Positions 49,413 through 60,396 of a DNA stretch of 64,000 bases are shown here, piece by piece. How positions within the stretch are numbered: the stretch's first letter is position 1; each line of letters opens with the position of its first letter. The translations under genes were made by a program, and so were the position numbers. This DNA is from Lentilactobacillus parabuchneri DSM 5707 = NBRC 107865 (GTDB lineage: Bacteria > Bacillota > Bacilli > Lactobacillales > Lactobacillaceae), in contig NZ_AZGK01000005.1 in NCBI RefSeq assembly GCF_001435315.1, positions 1 through 64,000 on the forward strand, given 5' to 3'. The notes under the pieces are model-generated. The model was not told where the DNA came from, ran no database searches, and was given only the letters and a program-made list of their open reading frames with translations.

Positions 49413-50357
49413 ATGGGTGTATTTTACAACGCAGTTTCCGGGGTTTTAATCATTCTGATCATGATTGCCCTGGGCTTTATATTGGCGAGAAATGACTGGT
49501 TTGATAGCAAGATGACCAGCATGATTGCCCGGCTGGTCACTCAAGTTGCACTGCCGGCCTACATGATTTCCACCATTATGGAAAAATTCACCGCCCAAAA
49601 GCTGCTGACCACGCTTCCGGACCTGTTTTTTCCAATTGTTTCGATGCTTTTGCTTTATTTGGTTTCAATTCTCGTCGTCAAGTTTACCAAGATTCCCAAA
49701 ATGCATGCCGGCTTGTTCATGTCGATGTTCTCCAACTCCAACACGGTGTTTGTCGGGTTGCCGGTCAACATGGCTTTATTTGGGAAATCGAGTTTGCCAT
49801 TTGTTTTAGTTTACTACATGGCCAACACCACATTCTTTTGGACACTCGGTGTTTACCTGATTCAAAAAGATGGTAAGGGTGAGGGGCATTTTAGTTGGAA
49901 GCAGACCCTCAAGAAGGTTTTCTCGCCACCGCTGCTGGGCTTTATGGTCGGCGTTGTTCTTGTGTTGATGCACGTAACCTTACCAGACTTCTTGATGGAA
50001 GATTTTAATTACATAGGGAATTTAACGATTCCATTATCCATGATTTTTATTGGGATTTCGATTAACAGCGTTGATTTGTCCAACCTTCATTTTGATCGCA
50101 GCAACTTTTTGATTTTGTTTGGTCGCTTTTTGCTGGCACCGCTCGTCATGTCGCTTTTGGTTATTCCAACGCCACTGCCGACTTTGATGAAGCAGGTGTT
50201 CATCATGCAGTCAGCAATGCCGATTATGACCAATGCGCCGGTTGTTTCCAGGCTTTATCACGCGGATTCCGAGTATGCGTCAATCATGGTTGCCGAAACG
50301 ACGCTGCTGAGTTTAATTGTGATTCCGGTCTTGATGGTATTGGTTGAGAAGCTCTAA
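49413..50357 (+). CDS. AEC family transporter (auxin efflux carrier type)
   Basis: This 314-residue membrane protein of about ten segments resembles the malate/organic-acid permeases of lactic acid bacteria within the AEC family. Family features are LIMIALGFILARNDWFD at the N-terminus, RLVTQVALPAYMIST, MFSNSNTVFVGLPVNMALFG and the C-terminal MQSAMPIMTNAPVVSRLY. No malolactic genes adjoin it, so the substrate is open. ATG 49413 is 6 bases behind GAGGA; ATG 49407 abuts that site. Confidence 0.82.
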   Translation: MGVFYNAVSGVLIILIMIALGFILARNDWFDSKMTSMIARLVTQVALPAYMISTIMEKFTAQKLLTTLPDLFFPIVSMLLLYLVSILVVKFTKIPKMHAGLFMSMFSNSNTVFVGLPVNMALFGKSSLPFVLVYYMANTTFFWTLGVYLIQKDGKGEGHFSWKQTLKKVFSPPLLGFMVGVVLVLMHVTLPDFLMEDFNYIGNLTIPLSMIFIGISINSVDLSNLHFDRSNFLILFGRFLLAPLVMSLLVIPTPLPTLMKQVFIMQSAMPIMTNAPVVSRLYHADSEYASIMVAETTLLSLIVIPVLMVLVEKL

Positions 50358-50488
50358 GAGAAATGATAAACTGAATGCGTTGATTGAATCAACGGAGTGT
50401 ATTGAGAATCGATTAAAAGGTGACTACGGTCATCTTTTTTATCATCAATATTTGTGAACAAATTAATTTGAGTAAAGAGGATGTAACT

Positions 50489-51160
50489 GTGCCTACGTTA
50501 GTTATTATGCGTCATGGCGAAAGCCAAGCGAACCGCGATAATATTTTTACAGGCTGGAGTGATGTATCACTCACTGATAAGGGAATTTCTCAAGCCCATT
50601 CCGCAGGGAAGGTGATTGCAAAGTCCAAGCTGGCCTTTAACGATGTTCACACGTCTTTTTTAAAACGCGCCATTATGACCACCAACATTGTGTTGGATGA
50701 GATTGGGCAAAACTTTATCCCCGAACATAAGTCGTGGCGGCTTAATGAACGGCATTACGGTGGGCTTCGCGGTAAAAACAAACTGAAAGTCAAAGAACAG
50801 GTTGGGGCCAAGCAGCTCAAAATTTGGCGGCGGTCGTTTACCGTGGTGCCACCACTATTGACCAAACGTGATGAGGATCCGCGTTACGACCGTTATGGCG
50901 TCCAAATTCCGCTGGGAGAAAGCCTTGAAATGGCCCAGCAACGTTTGATTCCCTATTGGATTGATCAGATTGCGCCACGTTTACTGGATGGTCAAAACCA
51001 ACTGATTGTCGCTCACGGCAGCACGCTGCGGGCACTAATTAAATTTTTGGAGAACATTTCAGACGAAGACATTCCAAATGTTGAAGTCCCAAACGGAAAA
51101 CCAATCCGTTACGATTTTGACGATCAGCTAAACATTATCAATAAACAATTCATGCAGTAA
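50489..51160 (+). CDS. gpmA: 2,3-bisphosphoglycerate-dependent phosphoglycerate mutase
   Basis: This 223-residue glycolytic enzyme interconverts 3- and 2-phosphoglycerate. The catalytic [20 protein letters not shown] lies at residues 4-23, [15 protein letters not shown] near 85 and the second histidine in [19 protein letters not shown] 50489 lies 8 bases behind AGAGG. The family normally has GNSLR near the end; here it is GSTLR. Lactobacilli often carry several paralogues, so this may not be the main glycolytic copy. Confidence 0.85.
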   Translation: MPTLVIMRHGESQANRDNIFTGWSDVSLTDKGISQAHSAGKVIAKSKLAFNDVHTSFLKRAIMTTNIVLDEIGQNFIPEHKSWRLNERHYGGLRGKNKLKVKEQVGAKQLKIWRRSFTVVPPLLTKRDEDPRYDRYGVQIPLGESLEMAQQRLIPYWIDQIAPRLLDGQNQLIVAHGSTLRALIKFLENISDEDIPNVEVPNGKPIRYDFDDQLNIINKQFMQ

Positions 51161-51182
51161 CGATGATGGTGATGAGTAGAAA

Positions 51183-51224
51183 AAATACGACAAATCAGAA
51201 ATCCTGATTTGTCGTATTTATTAT
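51183..51224. terminator. Bidirectional terminator between gpmA and pepC
   Basis: AAATACGACAAATCAG (51183-51198) pairs perfectly with CTGATTTGTCGTATTT (51204-51219) around a 5-nt loop. Confidence 0.88.
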
Positions 51225-51246
51225 TTATAAGCGATTAAACGTGAAG

Positions 51247-52581
51247 TTAAGCAAGGGCACCCATCGGATCCCAAGGCTTCAACACGGTTGGTTCCTGCTT
51301 TTGAGCATCGAGTTGCGCATCCGTCAGGTACTTTTTGTTAATCACGAATTGATAAACAAATTCATTCATCCAGTCGTCACTCATGACAAAGTAACCCTTG
51401 GTGCCAACTTTTTCGCCCCAGCTGTTTTCAACTTTCCACTTGGTAGGTTGACCATTGACCAGATCAACACCGGTGATGACCATGGCGTGGGTCATCAAGC
51501 TTTCACCGTAGTCCAAGCGTTCTGCTTTAGACATTGAAAGGTCAGAATCAAATAATTCATCTGGCGCATATAAATTGGTATCCATGATGCCTTTTTTGGT
51601 GTTGGAACTTTGACCAACATCACTTCCGAACCAAACGGATTCGCCATTTTGTAATTGCTTAATGGCCAACTTCTTAAGGTCGCTCATTTCCAAGTTTAAA
51701 TGCTTAACCGGACGGCCGTTAACGACGTTTCCGAGCATTTCGATGGTGTAAGTCTTGTTAAATGGCTTATCGTCCGTGGGTGAATTAATCAGTGACACGT
51801 AATCTTCAAGGTTGAGGTTAACGTACTTCTTGAAAAATTCCTGTGGGGTGATGCCGGCATCAATGTGATAATTGTGGTCTTTATCGCGGTACTCGAAGTC
51901 AAATTTGGTTGCTGGTTCGCCAAGGGCGTATGTCAGCATTCGATAAACTTCGTTGAGCATGGTGTCCTTTGTTTCAGCAATTTTTGCCTCGGAGGCGTTG
52001 TCTGCGACCAGCTCTCTTAGGACTGTCGCGTCGTGTCTGAGTTTAAGGTTCAAATATTTGTTTAACTGAGCGGACCGATTGCTGTTAAATGTTTCCGGCA
52101 TTGCGGACTTTGGAACGATGCCGTATTTTTCAATTAATGCGCAAAGCATGTCCCATTGGCCACCGTCTTGTTGAGGGGTTGCCATCAACCAGGCGACTTT
52201 CCGTGAACTCAAGGGTTTATCGGCAGTCTTGAGGACGTTTTCCAAAAAGTAATTGGATTTTTCGAATTTATCCCAGAAGTTCGTGTAGTTTTGGGACAGT
52301 TCAAAGTCGTCGGCGACCTTGTAAGTGTTCATCAGGTGAATCCGCATGGTGTTTAATGCGGCAAACATCCAGCAACGGCCACTTTGCTTTTGATCAGCAA
52401 CTTTTCCCGTCGTCAGGTCAATTGAAAAGACCGGTGCCATCTTGCTTTCAGCAGTGAAGTCTTCACTGGTTTCAAGAATGCCTTGATGGGTAACGGCACG
52501 TTCAATCACTTTGGAATCTTTTCGATTATCAAGATTCTTTTGGTACTTGTTGATTTGATCTAAATTAATTTCTGCTGTCAA
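51247..52581 (-). CDS. pepC: Aminopeptidase C, bleomycin hydrolase type
   Basis: This 444-residue cysteine peptidase removes N-terminal residues from peptides brought in by Opp and DtpT. The catalytic cysteine is in QKQSGRCWMFAALNTMR near residue 69, the histidine in LMTHAMVITGVDLVNG and the asparagine in KWKVENSWGEK. It is cytoplasmic and expected to form hexamers. The C-terminus extends normally to PMGALA. It starts at ATG behind GGAGAG. Confidence 0.94.
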   Translation of the reverse strand: MTAEINLDQINKYQKNLDNRKDSKVIERAVTHQGILETSEDFTAESKMAPVFSIDLTTGKVADQKQSGRCWMFAALNTMRIHLMNTYKVADDFELSQNYTNFWDKFEKSNYFLENVLKTADKPLSSRKVAWLMATPQQDGGQWDMLCALIEKYGIVPKSAMPETFNSNRSAQLNKYLNLKLRHDATVLRELVADNASEAKIAETKDTMLNEVYRMLTYALGEPATKFDFEYRDKDHNYHIDAGITPQEFFKKYVNLNLEDYVSLINSPTDDKPFNKTYTIEMLGNVVNGRPVKHLNLEMSDLKKLAIKQLQNGESVWFGSDVGQSSNTKKGIMDTNLYAPDELFDSDLSMSKAERLDYGESLMTHAMVITGVDLVNGQPTKWKVENSWGEKVGTKGYFVMSDDWMNEFVYQFVINKKYLTDAQLDAQKQEPTVLKPWDPMGALA

Positions 52582-52746
52582 AAATGATCACTCTCCTTAA
52601 TAACCTTTTATTTTACGCTCATTTTTAGTAAAGAGCTAGTCATACGGGGATTCTGGCGTCACAGAAAAAGTGAGGATCACGACGCAATGATTTCCTGGTA
52701 CGCTGGCCACTGCTATTCCGCAAACGATTCAACTTAATCAGCATTG

Positions 52747-52786
52747 CGCAAAAAAGACGGAACCAAACGTTTCGTTTTATTCCGTC
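52747..52786 (-). terminator. rpiA terminator
   Basis: On the minus strand GACGGAA pairs with TTCCGTC (52756-52762 and 52780-52786), with an inner AAACG/CGTTT stem and a T run. The stretch 52582-52746 before pepC holds no gene I can support. Confidence 0.75.
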
Positions 52787-52812
52787 CACTGTTGATGATT
52801 TAGATTTTTAAC

Positions 52813-53496
52813 TTATCTGGCGTGAAGGACTTCTGGTCCGTCTTCTCGGCCAACGATGACGGTGTTCACCAGGTTCAAGAAAAGTCCGTGTTCGACGACG
52901 CCGGTCAGTTGATCCAGTTCAAGTGCCAACTCATTTGGGTGCTCAATTCGACCTAAATGAAGGTCAATAATATGATTATTCGAATCCGTTGTGACGTATT
53001 TGCCATCCTTCATTCGAAATTCGGGTTTGTATCCGCGGTTTTCCAAACGTTTAAATAATTGTTGGCTGCCATAGGGGATAACTTCCAGCGGGAGCGGAAA
53101 GGCACCTAATTGATCAACCATTTTGCTCTCGTCGACGATCCACATATTTTTGTGTGAATTGATGGCAACAATTTTTTCCCACAAATGCGCACCGCCGCCA
53201 CCCTTAATGCCTTGAAAGTTTTGATCGACTTCGTCCGCGCCGTCGATTGTCAAATCAATATAGTCAACTTCATCGATGCCCTTAGTTGGAATACCCAAAC
53301 TGTTGGCCTGCTTGCGAGTTCGCTCAGAGGTTGGTACGCCGACAATTGAAAGGTGCTCGTCTTTTACCCGTTGTCCCAGTGCATCCACCATGAATTTAAC
53401 GGTTGATCCGGTTCCGAGACCCACAATCGTGTTGTTTTCGATGAATTTGACAGCTTCTTGGCCGACCAATTGTTTGAGCTCGTCTTGATGTGTCAT
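52813..53496 (-). CDS. rpiA: Ribose-5-phosphate isomerase A
   Basis: This 227-residue enzyme interconverts ribose-5-phosphate and ribulose-5-phosphate in the pentose phosphate pathway. The signatures are [33 protein letters not shown], the catalytic [20 protein letters not shown]-type loop (shown here only in part) and the lysine in [13 protein letters not shown]. The ATG whose first base is at 53496 lies behind GAGGGG; a longer start at 53511 would include that site. Confidence 0.93.
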   Translation of the reverse strand: MTHQDELKQLVGQEAVKFIENNTIVGLGTGSTVKFMVDALGQRVKDEHLSIVGVPTSERTRKQANSLGIPTKGIDEVDYIDLTIDGADEVDQNFQGIKGGGGAHLWEKIVAINSHKNMWIVDESKMVDQLGAFPLPLEVIPYGSQQLFKRLENRGYKPEFRMKDGKYVTTDSNNHIIDLHLGRIEHPNELALELDQLTGVVEHGLFLNLVNTVIVGREDGPEVLHAR

Positions 53497-53641
53497 ATTT
53501 TGTCCCCTCATTTCAAAGTTGTTTAAAGGTTTTACTATACTCTAATACTGCGATAAATTACCGCGCTTGTCAATCTATCCAAACGGTGCGACATAGTTTA
53601 TACTACAATGATAGAATAAATGAGAAAAAGGAGCCAGACTT

Positions 53642-54181
53642 ATGAAACGTGGATTTGAAATTGTTTCAAAATATAACGATCAGGATTTGAACGTCCCTTA
53701 CCGAACAACTAATCATGCTGCCGGCTATGACTTTGAAAGTGCAGTTGATATGGTGATTCCCTCGATTTGGAAAAGCAACTTTTTGAAAGTCCTTTGGTCA
53801 ATTAAGCACGAAAAAGCGGTCGACTCGACCGCCCTTGAAGGGGCCAAAAAAGTCCTCAAGCCGTTTTTAATTCCAACTGGCATCAAGGCCTACATGCAGC
53901 CCGATGAGGTCTTGATTATCGCTAATCGCTCCAGCAACCCGCTCAAACGTGGGCTGGTGATTCCAAACGGGATCGGCGTGATTGATTCGGATTACTATAA
54001 TAATTCTGCTAATGAAGGCGAGATCTTCGTTCAGATTTTAAACTTTGGAATTTCGGATATTCACATCAAAAAGGGTGAACGAATTGGCCAGGGGATCTTT
54101 ATGCCATTTTTGATAAGTGATCAAGATGATGATCAAAAAAAGCAAACCCGAAACGGTGGTTTTGGTTCATCTGGTCAATAA
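53642..54181 (+). CDS. dut: dUTP diphosphatase
   Basis: This 179-residue enzyme hydrolyses dUTP to keep uracil out of DNA and supply dUMP. The five motifs of trimeric dUTPases are present: AAGYDFESA, NRSSNPLKRGL, IPNGIGVIDSDYYN, GERIGQGIF and the C-terminal arm RNGGFGSSGQ. An insertion of about 35 residues (after MVIPSIWKSN) makes it longer than the usual 145, as in other lactobacilli. ATG is behind AAAGGAG. It precedes radA as often seen. Confidence 0.9.
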   Translation: MKRGFEIVSKYNDQDLNVPYRTTNHAAGYDFESAVDMVIPSIWKSNFLKVLWSIKHEKAVDSTALEGAKKVLKPFLIPTGIKAYMQPDEVLIIANRSSNPLKRGLVIPNGIGVIDSDYYNNSANEGEIFVQILNFGISDIHIKKGERIGQGIFMPFLISDQDDDQKKQTRNGGFGSSGQ

Positions 54182-54273
54182 TTTATAAGATGCCTTAAAG
54201 TCCACGGTTATTCGGTCGAAGTTTAGTAATAAAGTGCTAAAATGTTGATAGTGTAAGTAAGAGGAGAATTTAG

Positions 54274-55647
54274 TTGGCAAAAGTTAAAACACAATTTGTA
54301 TGTCAAAACTGCGGCTACATTTCCCCAAGGTATTTGGGCCGCTGCCCGAATTGCAACCAGTGGAATACGTTAGTCGAAGAGACAATTGCACCGAAGAACA
54401 GTACCATGGCAACTCAGAGTCTTAGACGAAACGGAATCCATGACAACAAGCCCGAGGCGATTAACAAAGTTGAATTTCACCAAGATGTCCGTTTTAAGAC
54501 GGAAATGGAAGAACTCAACCGCGTGCTCGGCGGCGGTGTGGTTCCCGGCTCGCTGATTTTAATCGGCGGAGATCCCGGAATTGGTAAATCGACTTTGATG
54601 CTTCAAGTATCCGGTCAGCTCAGCAAATCCGGCACAATTCTTTATGTATCAGGAGAAGAGAGCGCCAGCCAAATTAAGATGCGGGCTGACCGTCTCGGGG
54701 TTAACGGTGACAATTTGTTTGTTTATCCTGAAACCGATATGGACGTCATCAAAGACACAATCAACGATATGAAGCCTGATGCGGTGATCATCGATTCGGT
54801 TCAAACCATGCAGATTCCAGAATTACAATCGGCCACAGGCTCGGTTGCCCAGATTCGGGAAGTGACCGCCGACTTGATGAATATTGCCAAGGGACAGGGG
54901 ATTACGGTATTCGTTGTTGGCCATGTAACCAAGGGCGGTGCAATTGCCGGTCCCAAAATTTTGGAACATATGGTTGATACGGTCCTTTACTTTGAGGGCG
55001 ACCTTCACCACTCGTACCGGATTTTGCGAACGGTAAAAAACCGGTTTGGCTCAACGAACGAACTTGGGGTTTTTGAAATGCGGACTGACGGTTTGCGGGA
55101 AGTCAAGAATCCTTCGGAGATTTTTCTGGAAGAACGGCTGAAGGATGCAACCGGATCAGCAATCGTGGTTTCCATGGAGGGAACCCGGCCAATCCTCGTT
55201 GAAATTCAAGCCCTGGTCACGGCATCTGTATTTGGAAATGCCCAACGAACGGCAACCGGCCTCGACCGCAACCGTGTTTCCTTAATTATGGCGGTTCTTG
55301 AAAAACGGGCCGGCTTAATGCTGCAAAACCAGGACGCCTATTTGAAGGCAGCAGGTGGTGTCAAACTTGATGAGCCGGCAATTGATTTGGCAGTTGCCGT
55401 CAGCATTGCGTCATCATACAAGAACCGGGGGACCAGCCCGACTGAGTGTTATGTTGGCGAACTGGGGCTAACTGGCGAAATTCGGCGAGTAACACGAATT
55501 GAGCAGCGGGTTGCCGAAGCCCAGAAGCTTGGGTTTAGACGTGTGTTGGTTCCCGCAAATAATCTTCAGGGATGGAACCCGCCCAAGGGCATCGACGTGG
55601 TTGGTGTTTCAACGTTGTCCCAAGCCTTGAAGCTTGCACTGGGTTAA
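54274..55647 (+). CDS. radA: DNA repair protein RadA
   Basis: This 457-residue helicase-like protein helps branch migration in recombination. An N-terminal zinc finger ([18 protein letters not shown]), Walker [13 protein letters not shown] near residue 99, the RadA-specific KNRFGST near 254 and a C-terminal Lon-protease-like domain with [20 protein letters not shown] are all present. It starts with TTG 54274 behind GAGGAG. The PIN-TRAM gene follows after 29 bases. Confidence 0.95.
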   Translation: MAKVKTQFVCQNCGYISPRYLGRCPNCNQWNTLVEETIAPKNSTMATQSLRRNGIHDNKPEAINKVEFHQDVRFKTEMEELNRVLGGGVVPGSLILIGGDPGIGKSTLMLQVSGQLSKSGTILYVSGEESASQIKMRADRLGVNGDNLFVYPETDMDVIKDTINDMKPDAVIIDSVQTMQIPELQSATGSVAQIREVTADLMNIAKGQGITVFVVGHVTKGGAIAGPKILEHMVDTVLYFEGDLHHSYRILRTVKNRFGSTNELGVFEMRTDGLREVKNPSEIFLEERLKDATGSAIVVSMEGTRPILVEIQALVTASVFGNAQRTATGLDRNRVSLIMAVLEKRAGLMLQNQDAYLKAAGGVKLDEPAIDLAVAVSIASSYKNRGTSPTECYVGELGLTGEIRRVTRIEQRVAEAQKLGFRRVLVPANNLQGWNPPKGIDVVGVSTLSQALKLALG

Positions 55648-55676
55648 TGATTGATTTTTGAAAGAAGGCGATATTT

Positions 55677-56849
55677 TTGAAACGAAAGAGAATTGTTCAG
55701 ATTGTTTTTACGTTAGGTGGTGCCGCAATTGGTGCCAGCTATTTTCCAATGCTGTGGCTACTGCTTCAGGTAAGGTATGGCACGCTGTTCAACAACACTG
55801 CTACAAATGCAGTTGTGGGTGCAATTATTTTTTATATTATTTCGTTGTTGAGCGGTAATTATATTTTGAAGATGATTGATCGAATGGAAGCCAGATTGAC
55901 CAAGCAGAGCCCATTATCGTTGTTTTTTGGGACACTGGGGCTGATTGTTGGCCTGGTCATTGCGATCCTGATTTCGATTGTCTTCTTTAGAACCCATACG
56001 TTCTTCTTGAATACGATGATTCCAACCATCTTAATGCTTGTTTTAGGCTACTTTGGATTCCGAATTGGAAATACCCAAAGTGATCGTTGGCGTCACGTGT
56101 TTCAGTCCCGGCGGAAGTCGGATACCGCAAGGGGTGCTGAAGAAAAGATTATCGACAAGCCGGTTGACAAGAATTATCACCATTACAAAATTTTGGATAC
56201 CAATATTTTGATTGATGGTCGAATTTACGATGTTGTCAAAACAGGTTTTATCGAAGGCACACTGTTAGTTCCCAAATTTGTTTTGTACGAACTGCAGTAC
56301 ATTGCCGACTCCAGCGATAGTGTTAAACGGGTTCGCGGCCGACGTGGCTTGGATATTTTGAATAAGTTACAAAATGAAAACCTGATTCCGATTGAAATTT
56401 ACGAGAAGGATTACGGAGACATTGACGAAGTCGACACGAAATTAATTCAGTTGGCCAAAGACGTTGATGGCGTGATTATTACCAATGACTTTAATTTGAA
56501 CAAGGTGATTCAATTTCAAAACGTGAAAGTGTTTAATATTAACGCGTTGGCAAACTCGTTGAGACAAAAGATTTTGCCGGGTCAAAACCTGAACGTGATG
56601 GTGGTTAAGAACGGAACCGAACGTCAGCAGGGGGTTGCTTATCTGGACGATGGCACGATGGTTGTCGTTGAAGACGGGCGTTACTTCTTGAACGACCATA
56701 TTGATGTTGTGGTGACTTCAGCGATTCAGACGGACGCAGGTAAAATGGTCTTTGCACGTCCGGAGCATTCAACTAAAAATATTTCGGATAAGTCAGAGTC
56801 TGAAAAATCAAATGGCAATCGAAAAAATGGGACAAATCACAAGAAGTAG
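55677..56849 (+). CDS. PIN-TRAM domain membrane protein, YacL-like
   Basis: This 390-residue protein has four N-terminal membrane segments (residues about 5-140), a PIN ribonuclease-like domain from about 170 (ILDTNILIDGRIYDVVKTG, DGVIITNDFNLNKVIQF with conserved acids) and a C-terminal TRAM domain (GQNLNVMVVKNGTERQQG, YLDDGTMVVVEDG). The architecture is that of B. subtilis YacL, whose role is unresolved. It starts with TTG 55677 behind AGAAGG. Its place between radA and gltX is conserved in Firmicutes. Confidence 0.9.
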   Translation: MKRKRIVQIVFTLGGAAIGASYFPMLWLLLQVRYGTLFNNTATNAVVGAIIFYIISLLSGNYILKMIDRMEARLTKQSPLSLFFGTLGLIVGLVIAILISIVFFRTHTFFLNTMIPTILMLVLGYFGFRIGNTQSDRWRHVFQSRRKSDTARGAEEKIIDKPVDKNYHHYKILDTNILIDGRIYDVVKTGFIEGTLLVPKFVLYELQYIADSSDSVKRVRGRRGLDILNKLQNENLIPIEIYEKDYGDIDEVDTKLIQLAKDVDGVIITNDFNLNKVIQFQNVKVFNINALANSLRQKILPGQNLNVMVVKNGTERQQGVAYLDDGTMVVVEDGRYFLNDHIDVVVTSAIQTDAGKMVFARPEHSTKNISDKSESEKSNGNRKNGTNHKK

Positions 56850-56937
56850 TCGGGTTGCCTTTATTTTTCCGGTAGTTCATTGTAAACTCTAAATATTGAC
56901 AAAATTTTGATTCATTTTAAGAAAGAGGCGTTATACA

Positions 56938-58431
56938 TTGGCAAACAATGCAATTCGAGTTCGTTATGCTCCAAGTCCAACAGGCCACTTGCATATCGGA
57001 AATGCACGTACAGCCATTTTTAATTATTTATTTGCACGGCACAATAAGGGAAAGTTTATTATCCGAATTGAAGATACGGATACGAAACGAAACGTTTCCG
57101 ATGGTGAAAAAAGTCAGCTTGATAACCTGAAGTGGTTGGGCCTTGATTGGGATGAAGGTCCTGATGTTGGCGGCGACTACGGTCCCTATCGTCAATCAGA
57201 ACGAAAAGATATCTATACACCTTTAATTCAACAATTGATTGATGAAGGAAAGGCGTATGAGTCATATCGGACTGAGGAACAATTGACAGCTGATCGCGAT
57301 GCCCAAAAAGCCCGCGGTGAAATGCCTCATTATGAATACGAATATGCTGGAATGACAGAAGATGAAAAACAACAGGCAATTGCCGACGCTAAAGCAAAAG
57401 GTTTAAAGCCGGTGATTCGTTTCCGCGTTCCGAAGAACCACGATTATGCGTGGGATGATATTGTTAAGGGGAAGGTTTCGTTTAACTCCGACACAATTGG
57501 TGGTGACTTTGTTATCCGTAAGCGCGACGGCATGCCAACTTATAACTTCGCCGTTGTCGTTGACGATCATGAAATGAAGATCAGCCACGTTTTCCGTGGG
57601 GATGATCACGTTGCCAACACGCCTAAACAATTGATGATCTATGAAGCATTCGGTTGGCAGGCGCCGAAATTTGGCCATATGAGCTTAATTATTAGTGCTG
57701 ATACCGGCAAAAAATTGAGTAAACGAGACGAGTCCGTCCTTCAGTTTATTGAACAATACCGCAAGTTGGGCTACTTACCTGATGCAATGTTTAACTTCAT
57801 TTTATTGCTTGGTTGGTCACCCGTTGGTGAAGACGAAATCTTTACCAAAAAGGAATTCATCAAGATGTACGATGAAACTCGCTTGAGCAAGTCACCTGCT
57901 AAATTTGATTCCAAAAAGCTTGAGTGGATTAATAATCAATACGTTAAAGAAGCGGATAACAGCACGATCATGGACTTGGCTTTACGTCAGTTGATTGCCG
58001 GGGGAAACATTCCCGAAAATCCTGACAACAAGACAATCGAGTGGGCCCGTCAGTTAATCATGCTTTATAAACGGGAAATGAGCTACATGGCTCAAATTAA
58101 CGATATGGCCTCGGTGTTCTTCCAAGAACCAGATGAAATCGATGGCGATGCATTGGCTGAGATTTCAAATGACACGGCGCCGGTTGTTCTCCATGAATTT
58201 CTTGATCGCATCCAAAAATTAACAATTTTTGATTCGGTTGAGATTCTTAAAACCATCAAAGCAATTCAAAAAGACACCAAGATTAAGGGCCGTCAGCTCT
58301 GGATGCCGATTCGAATTGCGGTTACCCACGAGATGCACGGGCCAGAACTTCCGGAATCCGTTGAGTTGGTTGGTAAACAAAAAGCGATTGAGCATATCAA
58401 ACAAACTTTAGCTCAAATTGATAAAGCCTAA
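56938..58431 (+). CDS. gltX: Glutamate-tRNA ligase
   Basis: This 497-residue class I synthetase charges tRNA-Glu and, in bacteria lacking GlnRS, also tRNA-Gln for later amidation. It has [18 protein letters not shown] (HIGH-type motif near residue 18), the [15 protein letters not shown] block and the KKLSKRDES motif near 258. It starts with TTG 56938 behind AAAGAGG. A terminator separates it from cysS. Confidence 0.96.
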   Translation: MANNAIRVRYAPSPTGHLHIGNARTAIFNYLFARHNKGKFIIRIEDTDTKRNVSDGEKSQLDNLKWLGLDWDEGPDVGGDYGPYRQSERKDIYTPLIQQLIDEGKAYESYRTEEQLTADRDAQKARGEMPHYEYEYAGMTEDEKQQAIADAKAKGLKPVIRFRVPKNHDYAWDDIVKGKVSFNSDTIGGDFVIRKRDGMPTYNFAVVVDDHEMKISHVFRGDDHVANTPKQLMIYEAFGWQAPKFGHMSLIISADTGKKLSKRDESVLQFIEQYRKLGYLPDAMFNFILLLGWSPVGEDEIFTKKEFIKMYDETRLSKSPAKFDSKKLEWINNQYVKEADNSTIMDLALRQLIAGGNIPENPDNKTIEWARQLIMLYKREMSYMAQINDMASVFFQEPDEIDGDALAEISNDTAPVVLHEFLDRIQKLTIFDSVEILKTIKAIQKDTKIKGRQLWMPIRIAVTHEMHGPELPESVELVGKQKAIEHIKQTLAQIDKA

Positions 58432-58458
58432 TTGATAAAAAATATTATTGTTTCGATT

Positions 58459-58488
58459 GGTCTCGTTGAAATTACAGCGAGACCTTTT
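58459..58488 (+). terminator. gltX terminator
   Basis: GGTCTCGTTG (58459-58468) pairs with CAGCGAGACC (58475-58484), one G-T pair, 6-nt loop, then TTTT. Confidence 0.85.
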
Positions 58489-58570
58489 ATTATGGGTTAT
58501 AGTTAAACTAATCAAAAAAATATGAATTATGATATTATTTGACTATATCAAGTAAAGAGAGGAATTCGAA

Positions 58571-59977
58571 ATGTTGCAGATATTTAATACCCTCACGCGG
58601 AAAAAAGAGAAGTTTGAACCCATTACCCCAGGTGTCGTTAAAATGTATGTCTGTGGCCCAACCGTGTACAATTACATCCACATTGGGAACGCAAGAAGCG
58701 CGATTGCGTTTGATACGGTCCGTCGGTACTTGGAGTATCGCGGGTATAAGGTAAAGTACGTTTCGAATTTTACCGACGTTGATGACAAGATGATTAACGC
58801 AGCCCGGGAAAATCATACGACCGTTGAAGCGATCGCCGATAAGTACATCAACGCCTTTAATCAGGATACTGCTGCATTAAATATTTCCAGTGACGTCGTT
58901 CATCCACGGGCAACCGAGAACATTCCCGAGATCATCGACTTTGTTAAAAAATTGGTTGATAACGGCTACGCTTATGATGTCGACGGCGACGTTTATTTCC
59001 GTGCGCGGAAGTTTCCTACGTACGGTGCGCTGCCTCACATCAACGTCGATCAGCTTGAAATCGGTGCCAGCCAGCACGTCAGTTCAGAAGAAATGGCCAA
59101 AAAAGCTGATCCAATCGATTTTGCTTTGTGGAAAAAATCCAAGGGTGATGAAATCTCGTGGGATTCGCCATGGGGCAAGGGCCGTCCCGGCTGGCACATC
59201 GAGTGCTCGGTAATGTCAACGAAGTATTTGGGCAAAACAATTGATATTCATGGTGGCGGAGAAGACCTGATTTTTCCGCATCACGAAAACGAACGGGCAC
59301 AAAGTGAAGCCAATACAGGACAGACCTTTGTCCGCTACTGGATGCACAACGGCTTCGTGACCATTGGTGACGACAATGAAAAAATGAGCAAGTCGCTTGG
59401 AAACTTTATTACCGTTCATGATTTGCTTAAGCATCTGGATGGTCAGGTGATTCGTTTGTTAATGTCAACCACGCATTATCGCCGACCCATTCAATACAGT
59501 GACGCCAGTGTGCAAGAGGCCAGCAGCAACCTTAAAAAGCTTCAGACGGCCTTCAATAACCTCACTTATCGGCTCCACAATGCCGATGAGGGAGATGATC
59601 CAAAGACGGATCAGGAAGTTCGCCAGATTGTCGCTGATTTCACGGATGCTATGGACGATGATTTTAACGTTCAAAACGGGATTGCCGCAGTCTATGAGCT
59701 TGCCAAATTTGCCAACACATACAGTGAGAGACAGACGGTCTTTAAATTAAGCTTGCAGTTTATCATCAACACGCTGCGTGAATTAGCCGGCGTCTTTGGG
59801 ATTAAGTTGGAACAAAGCGAACTGAAAGACGATGAAATTTGGGCACTGATTCATGAACGTGAACAGGCCCGTCGTGACAAAGACTTTATCCGCAGCGATG
59901 AGATTAGAGAAGAGCTAAAAGCCCGGGGAATTGTACTGGAAGATACGCCACAAGGAACCCGGTTTAGAAAGGAATAA
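58571..59977 (+). CDS. cysS: Cysteine-tRNA ligase
   Basis: This 468-residue class I synthetase starts with the zinc-binding [18 protein letters not shown] (HIGH-type motif), continues with the second zinc block [10 protein letters not shown] and [15 protein letters not shown], and has KMSKSLGNF near 270. It starts at ATG behind AAAGAGAGG. The TAATG overlap couples it to mrnC. I found no T-box in the 140 bases upstream. Confidence 0.96.
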   Translation: MLQIFNTLTRKKEKFEPITPGVVKMYVCGPTVYNYIHIGNARSAIAFDTVRRYLEYRGYKVKYVSNFTDVDDKMINAARENHTTVEAIADKYINAFNQDTAALNISSDVVHPRATENIPEIIDFVKKLVDNGYAYDVDGDVYFRARKFPTYGALPHINVDQLEIGASQHVSSEEMAKKADPIDFALWKKSKGDEISWDSPWGKGRPGWHIECSVMSTKYLGKTIDIHGGGEDLIFPHHENERAQSEANTGQTFVRYWMHNGFVTIGDDNEKMSKSLGNFITVHDLLKHLDGQVIRLLMSTTHYRRPIQYSDASVQEASSNLKKLQTAFNNLTYRLHNADEGDDPKTDQEVRQIVADFTDAMDDDFNVQNGIAAVYELAKFANTYSERQTVFKLSLQFIINTLRELAGVFGIKLEQSELKDDEIWALIHEREQARRDKDFIRSDEIREELKARGIVLEDTPQGTRFRKE

Positions 59978-60396
59978 TGGATTTAATGATTGATAATTTT
60001 TCCCAACTGAATGGGATTGCACTGGCTTATATGGGGGATGCCGCTTACGAAGTCTTTATTCGGCGACATTTAATTGCTCAAGGACTGACCAAGCCCAAGC
60101 GGCTGCAGCACGTTGCTACCAATTACGTTTCGGCCAAGGCTCAAGCAGCGTTGATTGATTTGATGAAGCAAGAGGGCCTATTAAACGAGACCGAGTGGGA
60201 TTATTTTAAGCGCGGGCGGAATGCAAACAGCCACACGCACGCCAAAAACACCGATGTGATCACTTACCGGATCTCAACTGGCTTTGAAGCGGTTTTCGGC
60301 TACCTGTCATTGAGCGATCAAACAGACCGAATGAAGCACATTGCCGACTGGTGCATTGAACAAGTAGAAAGTGGGAACCTTAAACATGAAAACTAA
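59977..60396 (+). CDS. mrnC: Mini-ribonuclease III
   Basis: This 139-residue RNase III-type nuclease lacks a double-stranded RNA-binding domain and matures 23S rRNA. The catalytic block [17 protein letters not shown] and the second acidic region around [16 protein letters not shown] match the family. It overlaps cysS by one base and rlmB by 11. Confidence 0.93.
   Translation: MDLMIDNFSQLNGIALAYMGDAAYEVFIRRHLIAQGLTKPKRLQHVATNYVSAKAQAALIDLMKQEGLLNETEWDYFKRGRNANSHTHAKNTDVITYRISTGFEAVFGYLSLSDQTDRMKHIADWCIEQVESGNLKHEN

Noticed and set aside
58432-58570. T-box leader before cysS
   Set aside because: No conserved T-box sequence is present; the space holds the gltX terminator and an A/T-rich promoter region.
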